From positions 3,413,501 through 3,477,500 of the forward strand of contig NZ_CP046509.1 of the NCBI RefSeq assembly GCF_009738185.1: a DNA stretch of 64,000 nt. Reading direction: 5' to 3'. A model generated the notes under the pieces. It had not been told where the DNA came from. It did not search any database and worked only from the letters and a program-made list of their open reading frames with translations. Position 1 is the stretch's first letter; every line of letters begins with the position of its first letter. The position numbers and the translations under genes are program-made. Source of the DNA: Erwinia sorbitola (GTDB lineage Bacteria > Pseudomonadota > Gammaproteobacteria > Enterobacterales > Enterobacteriaceae). Shown here one piece after another: positions 16,272 through 25,168 of this stretch.

Positions 16272-18647
16272 ATGAAAATGAAAACCATCGCTTTAAACCC
16301 TATGGCACTTGCGGTCGCTATTGCTTTTACCGCCTCTGCTCATGCGGCGGGAACAGGCACCATCGTTAGCGGTAACGGTTCAATTAGCCAAAATCAAAAT
16401 CATACTGTAGTGAAACAAAACACTGACAAGATGGTTATTAACTGGGACAATATGGACGTTGCCCAAAAAGAGATTTTACAGTTTGTTCAGCCGGGTAAAA
16501 ACTCAGCCGTACTTAACCGTATTAACTCCCATGACCCCACCCAGATTAATGGCGCATTGCGTGCTAACGGTCAGGTATTTATCGTCAACCCTAACGGGGT
16601 ATTAATCAATAATGGTGCATCCATTGACGTAGGTAGCCTGATTGCATCATCACTGGATATTCAAGACAGTGACTTTATGAAAGGAAACCTTACATTCTCT
16701 GGAAACGGCACGGGAACTGTTTCTAACCAGGGTACTATTTCCGCAGAGAGCTCAGTTGCACTGATCGGTGCCGGGGAAGTAAATAACAAAGGTACCATCA
16801 CTACGGTTAAAGGGGGAGCTACCCTCGCCGCAGGCGAAGATATCACCCTTTCATTCCCGTCAATGGGTCTGATCAGTGTCAAGATTAATAAAGGCAGCCT
16901 GCGCGCACTGGTTAACAACGGTGGTATCATCCGCACGCCTAATGGCTCAATTGCACTGACCGCATGGGCAACTGATACACTGACCCGCAGTGTCATCAAT
17001 AATACCGGTACGCTGGAAGCCGATCAGATTGTAATGCGTACTGACGGGGTTTACCTGGATAATATTGACAGCGCACAAGCTGGCGACATCAATATTGCTG
17101 GCACTGTAACTGGAAATACTATCCACGCCAGCGGTAGCAATATAAAAATCAATCAAAACGCAAGTGTCATTGCCAGTAAGAATATTAATCTCGATGGAAA
17201 AAATGTCCATATTGATGGTGATGCTTCATCGGACACACTGAAAATTAATGCAGATACTTTCTCCCAGGGTACCAACTCTTCACTATCTGCCTCAACCGCT
17301 AATTTTTATGGTGGCGACTTTGATCTCTCTTCAGGTAAAACCGATCTTGAAAATATCAATGTTTGGAATGCAAATTCATTAAATATCCATACAAATTCAT
17401 ACACTGATCTGGGTTATTCTGAACTCGCTACCAATCTGAATGTTGTCAGTACAGCTGATGTCGCTTTAAAGAACGTCTACGTCGGCGGTTCAGCAGTTAT
17501 TGAAGCTGACAATATCAGAGCATTACCATCGCCATATGGTAGCTTCTCCTCTTTATTTAGTACTGAAGATATTACACTAAGGGCAAAAAATAACATTGAC
17601 CTAAAAAACATCAGCGCCATTAATAAAACGTCAATTAAAACCGGTGGTAATCTCACGCTAGATGTACTTGCTGGAAGAGATATTAATGTTGATTCGACAG
17701 GATCAGTTAATTTCAAGGGTATTCATTCAGATGGAACTCTTAACATCGTAGCTCAACAAAACTTTAACACGAGCGGTAATATTTATTCCAAGTCAGATAT
17801 GACGATAAGTGCTCGTAATATAAAAAACGCTGAATCATGGGGTTCAAATACGATCAAGAGTGACGGGAACATCACACTTACCGCAAAAGAAAACATTCAC
17901 ATTAATGATGTGATAGCTAATGCATATACCCCATGGGTAAAGACAATATCAGATGTTTCACTTTCAGCTAAAAATATCACTGCAAATATTATTACTACTG
18001 AAGGTAAAGTTAATCTTAATGCGGAAAATAATCTCCACACTGAAATGGTTAAATACGCATCAGATATTAATCTCAAAGCAGGAGGAAAAATCCAGACTGG
18101 GGAGTTACAATCCAGAGGTGCTATCACTATTGCTGCTGAAGGCGACGTTAATTTAATGCATAACGTTACTGCCGATAATGACCTCATTATTAACGGCGAT
18201 AATATCAACGCACACCAATATAACTGGATGACGCCAGTAATTAAGAGCCAAAAAAATATCACACTCACCGCTAAAAATGATATTAATGTCCATCAGGTAA
18301 TTTCAGAATCATATCGCTGGAACAACTATTTTAATGGGAATGTGCATCTCAGTGGGAAAAACATCTTTGCACGCAGTGTTGAATCCCTCGGAGATGCCAC
18401 TGTTAATGCTACTAACAACGTTGTAATGCATACTATTTACGCAAACAATGTAGACATTTCAACAACTGGAAATATTGATGTTTCCAACGTGTATGGCTTT
18501 GATTCTGTAAATGCCACCTCGACTGATGGGAATATTAGATTTAATTATCTAGCCGCAACCCGCCATAAAAACCTGACAGCATCGAAAGGGGTAAATATTA
18601 ATTATGACGAAAACAGATATCAATCATCATACTCCCCATGGTATTAA
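16272..18647 (+). CDS. TpsA exoprotein 1 (filamentous haemagglutinin-like)
   Basis: This 791-residue secreted protein has a signal peptide MKMKTIALNPMALAVAIAFT cleaved after ASAHA (residue 25). A TPS/haemagglutination-activity domain follows, with the marker NPNGV (106-110) and a run of beta-helix repeats. The middle and C-terminal parts contain many repeats of the form LTAK-N-DI-V, typical of right-handed beta-helix filaments. No cysteine is visible, so HMW-type disulfide anchoring is not expected. It ends YSPWY. Compared with the next paralogue it lacks an internal segment of about 180 residues (after ASGSNIKINQN). The likely role is adhesion or a filamentous surface protein secreted by the TpsB upstream; the substrate is unknown. 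Confidence 0.9.
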   Translation: MKMKTIALNPMALAVAIAFTASAHAAGTGTIVSGNGSISQNQNHTVVKQNTDKMVINWDNMDVAQKEILQFVQPGKNSAVLNRINSHDPTQINGALRANGQVFIVNPNGVLINNGASIDVGSLIASSLDIQDSDFMKGNLTFSGNGTGTVSNQGTISAESSVALIGAGEVNNKGTITTVKGGATLAAGEDITLSFPSMGLISVKINKGSLRALVNNGGIIRTPNGSIALTAWATDTLTRSVINNTGTLEADQIVMRTDGVYLDNIDSAQAGDINIAGTVTGNTIHASGSNIKINQNASVIASKNINLDGKNVHIDGDASSDTLKINADTFSQGTNSSLSASTANFYGGDFDLSSGKTDLENINVWNANSLNIHTNSYTDLGYSELATNLNVVSTADVALKNVYVGGSAVIEADNIRALPSPYGSFSSLFSTEDITLRAKNNIDLKNISAINKTSIKTGGNLTLDVLAGRDINVDSTGSVNFKGIHSDGTLNIVAQQNFNTSGNIYSKSDMTISARNIKNAESWGSNTIKSDGNITLTAKENIHINDVIANAYTPWVKTISDVSLSAKNITANIITTEGKVNLNAENNLHTEMVKYASDINLKAGGKIQTGELQSRGAITIAAEGDVNLMHNVTADNDLIINGDNINAHQYNWMTPVIKSQKNITLTAKNDINVHQVISESYRWNNYFNGNVHLSGKNIFARSVESLGDATVNATNNVVMHTIYANNVDISTTGNIDVSNVYGFDSVNATSTDGNIRFNYLAATRHKNLTASKGVNINYDENRYQSSYSPWY

Positions 18648-18701
18648 TCTTAATATAATTTCACCTGTATAATATCAACATGTTTTTATTATCAGGTTAA
18701 C

Positions 18702-18728
18702 TTCCCCCTTTCCTTCGGCAAGGGGGAA
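18702..18728 (+). terminator. Hairpin after exoprotein 1
   Basis: TTCCCCCTT (18702-18710) pairs with AAGGGGGAA (18720-18728) with a 9-nt loop. The 3' flank is ATTCCC rather than a clean T run, so termination may be partial. The same hairpin is repeated after exoprotein 2. Confidence 0.55.
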
Positions 18729-18891
18729 ATTCCCTTCATCCGGTCATCCTGATTTTTACCAACCGGTGATGATAATTAACAGGCCTCAATATAAGATAAT
18801 TTACCTTGCTTAAATAAATTGCAATATGAACATTTAAAATAGCGCTACAGAAATAAAATACTATTTCATGAAAACCTTAATATAATCCACC

Positions 18892-18900
18892 GGGGGGGGG
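18892..18900 (+). repeat. Homopolymeric G9 tract
   Basis: Nine consecutive G residues lie 5 nt after a TATAAT-like box and 68 nt before the exoprotein 2 start. The equivalent place before exoprotein 3 has only GGG. Such tracts in promoters or leaders are known slipped-strand phase-variation sites in other bacteria; that function here is inference. Confidence 0.8.
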
Positions 18901-18926
18901 TAATTTTAAAATCATCCATCCCACAT

Positions 18927-18941
18927 GATGCATGACGCATC
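18927..18941 (+). repeat. Conserved leader inverted repeat, copy 3
   Basis: GATGCAT-G-ACGCATC, identical to copy 2, lies 26 nt before the start of exoprotein 2. Confidence 0.6.
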
Positions 18942-18967
18942 TTTATTAAACCAAAAGGACTTTCGTT

Positions 18968-21922
18968 ATGAAAATGAAAACCATCGCTTTAAATCCTATG
19001 GCGCTTGCAGTCGCTATTGCTTTTACCGCCTCTGCTCATGCGGCGGGAACAGGTACCATCGTTAGCGGTAACGGTTCAATTAGTCAAAATCAAAATCATA
19101 CTGTAGTGAAACAAAACACTGACAAGATGGTTATTAATTGGGACAATATGGATGTTGCCCAAAAAGAGGTTTTACAGTTTGTTCAGCCTGGTAAAAACTC
19201 AGCCGTACTTAACCGTATTAACTCCCATGACCCCACCCAGATTAATGGCGCATTACGTGCCAACGGTCAGGTATTTATCGTCAACCCTAACGGGGTATTA
19301 ATTAATAATGGTGCATCCATTGACGTAGGTAGCCTGATTGCTTCATCACTGGATATTCAAGACAGTGACTTTATGAAAGGAAACCTTACATTCTCTGGAA
19401 ACGGCACGGGAACTGTTTCTAACCAGGGTACTATTTCCGCAGAGAGCTCAGTTGCGCTGATCGGTGCCGGGGAAGTAAATAACAAAGGTACCATCACTAC
19501 GGTTAAAGGGGGGGCTACCCTCGCCGCAGGCGAAGACATCACCCTTTCATTCCCGTCAATGGGTATGATCAATGTCAAAATTAACAAAGGCAGTCTGAGA
19601 GCATTGGTAAACAATGGTGGTATCATCCGCACGCCTAATGGCTCAATTGCACTGACCGCATGGGCAACAGATACCCTTACGCGCAGCGTAATCAACAATA
19701 CCGGTACGATGGAAGCAGACCAGATAATAATGCGCACCGATGGCATATATCTGGAAAATAATAGTAGTGATATAGCTATCGCAGGTACTGTCGCGGGTAA
19801 TACTATCCACGCCAGTGGTGGTAATATCAGCGTCAAAGATAACTCATTATTAAAAGGCCGTTACCTAACAATTCTTGATGCCAGTAAAAAAGATGGTCAC
19901 GTCGAATTTGGAAAGTCAACCATCCAGACGGGAATATTAACAATAAAGGCAGACAACGTCCTGGCAGGTGCTGAAGGTCAGGGGCCTGACTTACGAGGAA
20001 GCAAGCGCATTGACATTCTGACCAAATCGAATGATTTGGTTATTGGTGATAATTCAGCTAAAACTGCTGATGATTTAATCGCAGGTAAGAGCGTCATCAA
20101 TGACAATATGGTCAACAGCATTTCCAAATCTGACGCTGTTTTGACTGTTAAAAGTAATGCTAAAAATATCGATTTAGATAATGCTAATGTTAATTATGGA
20201 AAACTGCGTATCCATAACTGGTCAGATGATAGCAGCATCAATATTAAGAGTTCAGTTAAAGGCCACTCTCTGGAGCTGGCTGGAAATAAATTTTCACAAT
20301 CTGAAGGTGCTGATATCAATATGGCAGTTTCATTTTCCGCATCGGTGAATAAAGATATTAATCTGAATGCCAATATTAATGCCAATAATCAAATCATGCT
20401 CAAAAGTACACAGGGTAATATAAGCCAGGCAGCTGGAAATAAAAGTGACGCCATGGTGGTTGATTACAGCGGAATAAATATCAAGGTTGATGGTGATATT
20501 TCAACGAAATACCTCAACATCAATGCGGAAAAATTCTCCCAGGGAACCAAATCTTCTCTATTAGCAAAGTCGACTAACTTCTATGGCGGGGATTTTGACC
20601 TCTCCTCAGGTAAAACAGATCTTGCAAACATCAATATGTGGAATGCAAAATCATTAAATCTTAACACTGATTCACACACTAACTTAGGTGACTCTCAACT
20701 TTCCTCTGATCTAAATGTTGTCAGTACAGCTGATGTTAGCTTACAAAACCTTTACATTGGAGGTTCTACACTTATTAAGGCTAACAATATCATCGGATTA
20801 CCTTCGCCATATGGCGGTAACTCGTCTCTGGTAAGTGATAAAGATATTTCATTAACCGCAAAAAACAATATTAACATCGAAACTGTAAACTCGATGAATA
20901 ATGTTTCGATTAAATCTGGTGGCAACGCTACGCTGGGCACGCTCAGTGGGGTAGACATCGATGTTGACACTATTGGTTCAGTCAATTTGAAAGGTCTTCA
21001 TTCAGGCAACACACTTAATATCGCAGCAACAGAAGATGTTAACTTTGCTGGAGATATTTACTCAAAATCTGACATGAATATTAGCGCGAATAACATTCAA
21101 ACATCTAAATCATGGATTCATAATACCATTCGTAGTGATGGGGATATTACATTTACTGCAAAAAACGACATTAACATTCATGATGTTGTAGCTCACTCAT
21201 ATAATCCATGGCTGGCAGATATATCTGATATTTCAATGTCAGCAAAAAACATCATCACAAATGCTATTACGACAGAAGGCAAAGTTAAGCTTAATGCGGC
21301 AAATAATATCTTAACTGAAGTCATCAGATATGCTTCAAATATTGACCTCAATGCAGGAGGAAAAGTTCAGGCCGGTGATTTATTCTCCAAAGGCGGTATC
21401 AGTATCGCTGCTAAAGGGGATGTTAATTTATTAACTGGAATCAGTGCAGTTGATAACATCACTATTAGTGGTAATAATATCAATGCCACCCCATATTACT
21501 GGGGCCAACCTGTTATTAAAGGCGCTAAAAACATTACACTCAATGCTAAAAATGATATTAATGTCAATGATATAGCTTCAGAACCTGATTACTGGTATAA
21601 CCATTCTATTGGGAATGTGTATCTTAATGGCAAAAATGTTAATGCACGCAGCGTTTCAACTATTGGCGATGCCTATATTAATGCTACGAATCGAGTTGCA
21701 ATGGATAGTATTTATGCCGAAAATGTAAATATTACCTCAAGAAACAACATTGATATTAATAATGTTTATGGGCTTGAATCTATAAATGCAAAATCTACAG
21801 CTGGTCGCATTAACTTTGATTACCTGGGATTAACGAGTTATAAAAACCTAAGCGCAGCTAAAGGAGTAAATATTAACTATGACGAAAACAGATATCAATC
21901 ACAATACTACCCATGGTATTAA
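18968..21922 (+). CDS. TpsA exoprotein 2 (filamentous haemagglutinin-like)
   Basis: This 984-residue protein is the longest of the three paralogues. Its first 260 or so residues (signal peptide, TPS domain, NPNGV at 106-110) are nearly identical to exoprotein 1. It then has the extra module ending near KVDGDISTKYLNINAEKFSQG that exoprotein 1 lacks and exoprotein 3 shares. The C-terminal half again parallels exoprotein 1 (FYGGDFDLSSGKTDL, GVNINYDENRYQS) and ends YYPWY. Beta-helix repeats (SAKNI, TAKNDINIHDV) run throughout. It is predicted to be exported by the Sec system and then the neighbouring TpsB. The G9 tract in its leader may make expression variable. Confidence 0.9.
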   Translation: MKMKTIALNPMALAVAIAFTASAHAAGTGTIVSGNGSISQNQNHTVVKQNTDKMVINWDNMDVAQKEVLQFVQPGKNSAVLNRINSHDPTQINGALRANGQVFIVNPNGVLINNGASIDVGSLIASSLDIQDSDFMKGNLTFSGNGTGTVSNQGTISAESSVALIGAGEVNNKGTITTVKGGATLAAGEDITLSFPSMGMINVKINKGSLRALVNNGGIIRTPNGSIALTAWATDTLTRSVINNTGTMEADQIIMRTDGIYLENNSSDIAIAGTVAGNTIHASGGNISVKDNSLLKGRYLTILDASKKDGHVEFGKSTIQTGILTIKADNVLAGAEGQGPDLRGSKRIDILTKSNDLVIGDNSAKTADDLIAGKSVINDNMVNSISKSDAVLTVKSNAKNIDLDNANVNYGKLRIHNWSDDSSINIKSSVKGHSLELAGNKFSQSEGADINMAVSFSASVNKDINLNANINANNQIMLKSTQGNISQAAGNKSDAMVVDYSGINIKVDGDISTKYLNINAEKFSQGTKSSLLAKSTNFYGGDFDLSSGKTDLANINMWNAKSLNLNTDSHTNLGDSQLSSDLNVVSTADVSLQNLYIGGSTLIKANNIIGLPSPYGGNSSLVSDKDISLTAKNNINIETVNSMNNVSIKSGGNATLGTLSGVDIDVDTIGSVNLKGLHSGNTLNIAATEDVNFAGDIYSKSDMNISANNIQTSKSWIHNTIRSDGDITFTAKNDINIHDVVAHSYNPWLADISDISMSAKNIITNAITTEGKVKLNAANNILTEVIRYASNIDLNAGGKVQAGDLFSKGGISIAAKGDVNLLTGISAVDNITISGNNINATPYYWGQPVIKGAKNITLNAKNDINVNDIASEPDYWYNHSIGNVYLNGKNVNARSVSTIGDAYINATNRVAMDSIYAENVNITSRNNIDINNVYGLESINAKSTAGRINFDYLGLTSYKNLSAAKGVNINYDENRYQSQYYPWY

Positions 21923-21979
21923 TCTGAATATAATTTCACCTGTATAATATCAACATAATTTATTATAACAGGTTAACTT

Positions 21980-22002
21980 CCCCCTTTCCTTCGGTAAGGG
22001 GG
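21980..22002 (+). terminator. Hairpin after exoprotein 2
   Basis: CCCCCTT (21980-21986) pairs with AAGGGGG (21996-22002). It is a duplicate of the hairpin after exoprotein 1 and also lacks a clear T run (ATAATACC follows). Confidence 0.5.
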
Positions 22003-22247
22003 ATAATACCTTCATCCAGTCCCCCCGATTTTTACCAACCTCTGATGATAATTAACAGACTTTAAAAAAAGGTGATTTACTTTGTATAAGTAAATTGCAA
22101 TATGAATATTTAAAGTAGCGCTATAGAAATAAAAACACTTTCTCATGAAAACCTTAATTTAATTCAACTGGGAATAATTATAAAATAAACCATCCTACAT
22201 GATGCATGAAGCATCATTATAAAAATCCCCAAAAAAGGACTTACGTT
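22003..22247 (+). promoter_or_regulatory. Leader region before exoprotein 3
   Basis: This is the duplicate of the leader before exoprotein 2. It has the same order of blocks: TTTCTCATGAAAACCTTAAT, then the inverted repeat at 22201-22215 (GATGCAT-G-AAGCATC), then AAAAAAGGACTTACGTT and the start. The G9 tract is absent; CTGGGAATAATT stands in its place. No gene is seen. Confidence 0.5.
22201..22215 (+). repeat. Conserved leader inverted repeat, copy 4
   Basis: GATGCAT-G-AAGCATC, with one mismatch, lies 32 nt before the start of exoprotein 3. The position and left arm are conserved with copies 2 and 3. Confidence 0.55.
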
Positions 22248-24698
22248 ATGAAAATGCGGAAAATTTCCCTAAACCCAATGGCGCTTGCAATCGCCATCGC
22301 TTTTACCTCCACTGCTCATGCAGCAGGAACAGGCACCATCGTTAGCGGTAACGGTTCAATTAGCCAAAATCAAAATCATACTGTAGTGAAACAAAACACT
22401 AACAAGATGGTTATCAACTGGGACAATATGGATGTTGGCCAAAAAGAAATTTTACAGTTCGTCCAGCCGGATAAAAGATCCGCCGTACTCAACCGCATCA
22501 ATTCACTTGATCCTACTCAGATTGATGGCGCACTGACTGCCAATGGTCAGGTGTATATCGTCAACCCTAATGGTGTCTTAATTAATAAGGGTTCCACCGT
22601 AAACGTAGGCAGCCTGATTGCCTCATCTCTGGACATTAAAGATAGTGACTTCATTAAAGGGAATCTCACATTCTCGGGAGGTGGCGAAGGAACAGTATCC
22701 AACCAGGGTGTTATTTTATCACAGAGTGAAGTTGCGCTAATCGGTGCAGGTGAAGTCAATAACCATGGCGAGATCACCACTAATTTAGGCGGTGCGGTTC
22801 TGGTAGCTGGCGATGATATCACCCTGTCATTTATGGGGTTTGGTTTAATCAATGTGAAAATAAATAAAGGCAGCCTGAGAGCATTAGTTAACAACGGCGG
22901 AATCATCCGTACGCCTGGTGGACAAATAGCGCTGACCGCATGGGCAACTGATACTCTGACGCGCAGTGTCATCAATAACACCGGCACGCTGGAAGCAAAC
23001 CAGGTTGTAATGCGCACTGACGGAGTTTACCTTGAGAATAATGACAAAGACATAACTATCGCTGGTACTGTTACTGGAACCAGAATCTTCGCCAGCGGCG
23101 GGAACGTCAACATCAAAGATAATGCATTAATTAAAGGTCGTTTAAATACGAACATTGCGGCCAATAACCAGGATGGTTACGTAGAATTTGGTAAATCAAC
23201 TGTTGAGACAGCGAGTTTATCAATCAATGCAGATAACGTCCTGGCAAAAGCCGAAGGTCAGAAACCAGATTTCACAAGAACCAAACGAGTTGATATTACC
23301 ACCAACTCAAATGACCTGGTGATTGGTGATGGTATAGCTAAAACCTCTGGTGACTTGATCGCAGGAAAGAGCATCATCAATGAAAGTCTGGTAAACAGCA
23401 TTTCAAAATCTGATGCTGTGCTGACTGTTAGAAACAATGCTAAGAATGTCGAACTGGGTAATACCAACGTAAATTATGGAAAACTGGCCGTCCATAACTG
23501 GTCACAGGATAACAATATCAATATTAAGGATTCAGTTAAAGGACACTCTTTGGAATTGCGTGGCCTCAACTTGATACAATCTAAAGGTGCTGATGTAAAT
23601 ATGGACGATGTTTTTTCCGCATCGATTATAAATAACACCAATCTGAATGGTAATATTAATGCCAATAACGAAGTTAAAATTACAGGTTCACAGGGGAATA
23701 TAATTCAGTCTGCGGGTAGTAAAGTTAACTCTTCATCAGTTGATTATAGTGCTAAAAACATTAGACTAGATGGCGATACTTCATCGTACCACCTTGATAT
23801 CAATGCAGATAAATTTACCCAGGGTGAAAAATCATCACTTTCAGCATCAAATGCTAACTTCCACGGTGGAGATTATGACCTCTCTTCAGGCGAGACCGAT
23901 CTTGCAAAGATTAAAATGTGGAATGCAAAATCATTAAATCTGAAGACAAACTCATACACCAACCTGAGCGACTCCACGCTCTCTTCCGATCTTAAGGTTG
24001 TCAGTACAGCAGATGTCGGTTTACTTAATGTCAATGCTGGCGGTTCAGCACATATTGAAGCTGACAATATCATCGCCTTCGCGCCATCATATGGGAAGAC
24101 CTCCGCTTTAACTAGTGATAAAGATATTGCATTGAAAGCAAAAAACAATATTGAAATTCAAGATGTAAAAGCCAGTAAAGATGTATCTGTCAAAGCCGGT
24201 GGCGACATCACGCTTGACATGCTTTCCGGTTCGAATATAGATGTTGCCTCAATTGGCACAACAAGTCTAAAAAGTGTTTACTCCGATAACGCTTTGAATG
24301 TTGTAGCTAAAAAAGATATTAATATGAGTGGTTATGTTTACTCAGGAAGCGACATGAATATGAGCGCTAACAATATTTACAATAAACTAGTTCCAAATCT
24401 CATCGAAAGCCATGGAAATATTACCCTAAATGCAGAAAACAGCATTAGCGTTAATAATTTAATAGCTAATTCAGACTACTCATGGATGGGAAAACACTCT
24501 AACATTTCCATGACAGCCAAAAATATCTCGACTAATGATATTATGACAGAAGGTGATATTAAACTTAATGCAGAACAAAATATCAATGCTCAAGCACTAA
24601 GATTCGCTTCTAACATTGACCTCCATGCAGGAAAAAAAGTAAAAACTGGTGTAATCCAATCCTGGGGGAATATCAGCATTTCTGAAGGGAAAAAATAA
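22248..24698 (+). CDS. TpsA exoprotein 3, C-terminally truncated
   Basis: This 816-residue paralogue begins MKMRKISLNPMALAIAIAF and has the same TPS domain, with NPNGV and GSLIASSLDIKDSDF. It is more diverged than the other two and carries the long middle module of exoprotein 2. It stops at GNISISEGKK, in a place where exoprotein 2 continues for about 150 residues to its YYPWY end. The stop follows a run of six A (24690-24695). Deleting one A would extend the frame by only about 24 codons, so the rest of the C-terminal region is missing and not merely out of frame. It may still be secreted, because the TPS domain is intact. Start chosen at the MKM codon with its AAAAAAGGA site. Confidence 0.85.
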   Translation: MKMRKISLNPMALAIAIAFTSTAHAAGTGTIVSGNGSISQNQNHTVVKQNTNKMVINWDNMDVGQKEILQFVQPDKRSAVLNRINSLDPTQIDGALTANGQVYIVNPNGVLINKGSTVNVGSLIASSLDIKDSDFIKGNLTFSGGGEGTVSNQGVILSQSEVALIGAGEVNNHGEITTNLGGAVLVAGDDITLSFMGFGLINVKINKGSLRALVNNGGIIRTPGGQIALTAWATDTLTRSVINNTGTLEANQVVMRTDGVYLENNDKDITIAGTVTGTRIFASGGNVNIKDNALIKGRLNTNIAANNQDGYVEFGKSTVETASLSINADNVLAKAEGQKPDFTRTKRVDITTNSNDLVIGDGIAKTSGDLIAGKSIINESLVNSISKSDAVLTVRNNAKNVELGNTNVNYGKLAVHNWSQDNNINIKDSVKGHSLELRGLNLIQSKGADVNMDDVFSASIINNTNLNGNINANNEVKITGSQGNIIQSAGSKVNSSSVDYSAKNIRLDGDTSSYHLDINADKFTQGEKSSLSASNANFHGGDYDLSSGETDLAKIKMWNAKSLNLKTNSYTNLSDSTLSSDLKVVSTADVGLLNVNAGGSAHIEADNIIAFAPSYGKTSALTSDKDIALKAKNNIEIQDVKASKDVSVKAGGDITLDMLSGSNIDVASIGTTSLKSVYSDNALNVVAKKDINMSGYVYSGSDMNMSANNIYNKLVPNLIESHGNITLNAENSISVNNLIANSDYSWMGKHSNISMTAKNISTNDIMTEGDIKLNAEQNINAQALRFASNIDLHAGKKVKTGVIQSWGNISISEGKK

Positions 24699-24767
24699 TA
24701 TTCATGCTGTAAATGAGAACTCTTTCTCTCTTTCAAGACTGAATGCTAAAATTATTTTATAATTTTA

Positions 24768-24802
24768 CGCCCCTTTCACTCAGTGGAAGGGGCGATTTTG
24801 TT
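24768..24802 (+). terminator. Intrinsic terminator after exoprotein 3
   Basis: CGCCCCTT (24768-24775) pairs with AAGGGGCG (24787-24794), followed by ATTTTGTT. This is a convincing rho-independent terminator ending the TPS island. Confidence 0.8.
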
Positions 24803-25168
24803 ATAAAGCACTGCTTATTAAAATTGAGAGCGTAATAGGTTAACCTGTGATGCCACCTCTCGCAGGAGGGTTATCAAAGTTTACTCTTTTCATCAATATT
24901 ACTATTTTGTAATTTGTGATCTGCTTCGCATTAACAGAGCATCAGCCTCATTAACAACCTTAAAATTATGGGTGCCGATAAGAATATTCATACTAATAAT
25001 GATAGCGATCAAGTACCAACCTCCCCTTCCGTCGGTATGATCTGAGCCATAACAGATAAGAACGATGTGCGAACTAATGCCCGCAGATAACGCTGATTCG
25101 CTCGCTCTTCTCGCGCTTGTCTGCACAATAATGACGCTTCCTGCGTGAAGCTTTAGATTGAGGCCGCG
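24803..25168 (+). other. Intergenic region before the ToxR-like regulator
   Basis: About 366 nt contain no supported gene. A 74-codon minus-strand frame (24902-25126) has no ribosome-binding site and no recognisable domain. The promoter of the regulator should lie here, but I see no motif strong enough to place it. Confidence 0.4.

Larger units (their letters stand above)
18648..18967 (+). promoter_or_regulatory. Intergenic leader of exoprotein 2, with G9 tract
   Basis: These 320 nt are homologous to 21923-22247, showing that gene and leader were duplicated together. They hold a GC-rich hairpin at 18702-18728, a TATAAT-like box at 18881-18886, a run of nine G at 18892-18900, the inverted repeat at 18927 and a CAAAAGGAC ribosome-binding site. 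The G run sits 68 nt before the start codon, where length changes could alter transcription or leader structure. Confidence 0.55.

Noticed and set aside
24902..25126. 74-codon minus-strand frame before the ToxR-like gene
   Set aside because: No ribosome-binding site and no domain; region better explained as a promoter spacer.
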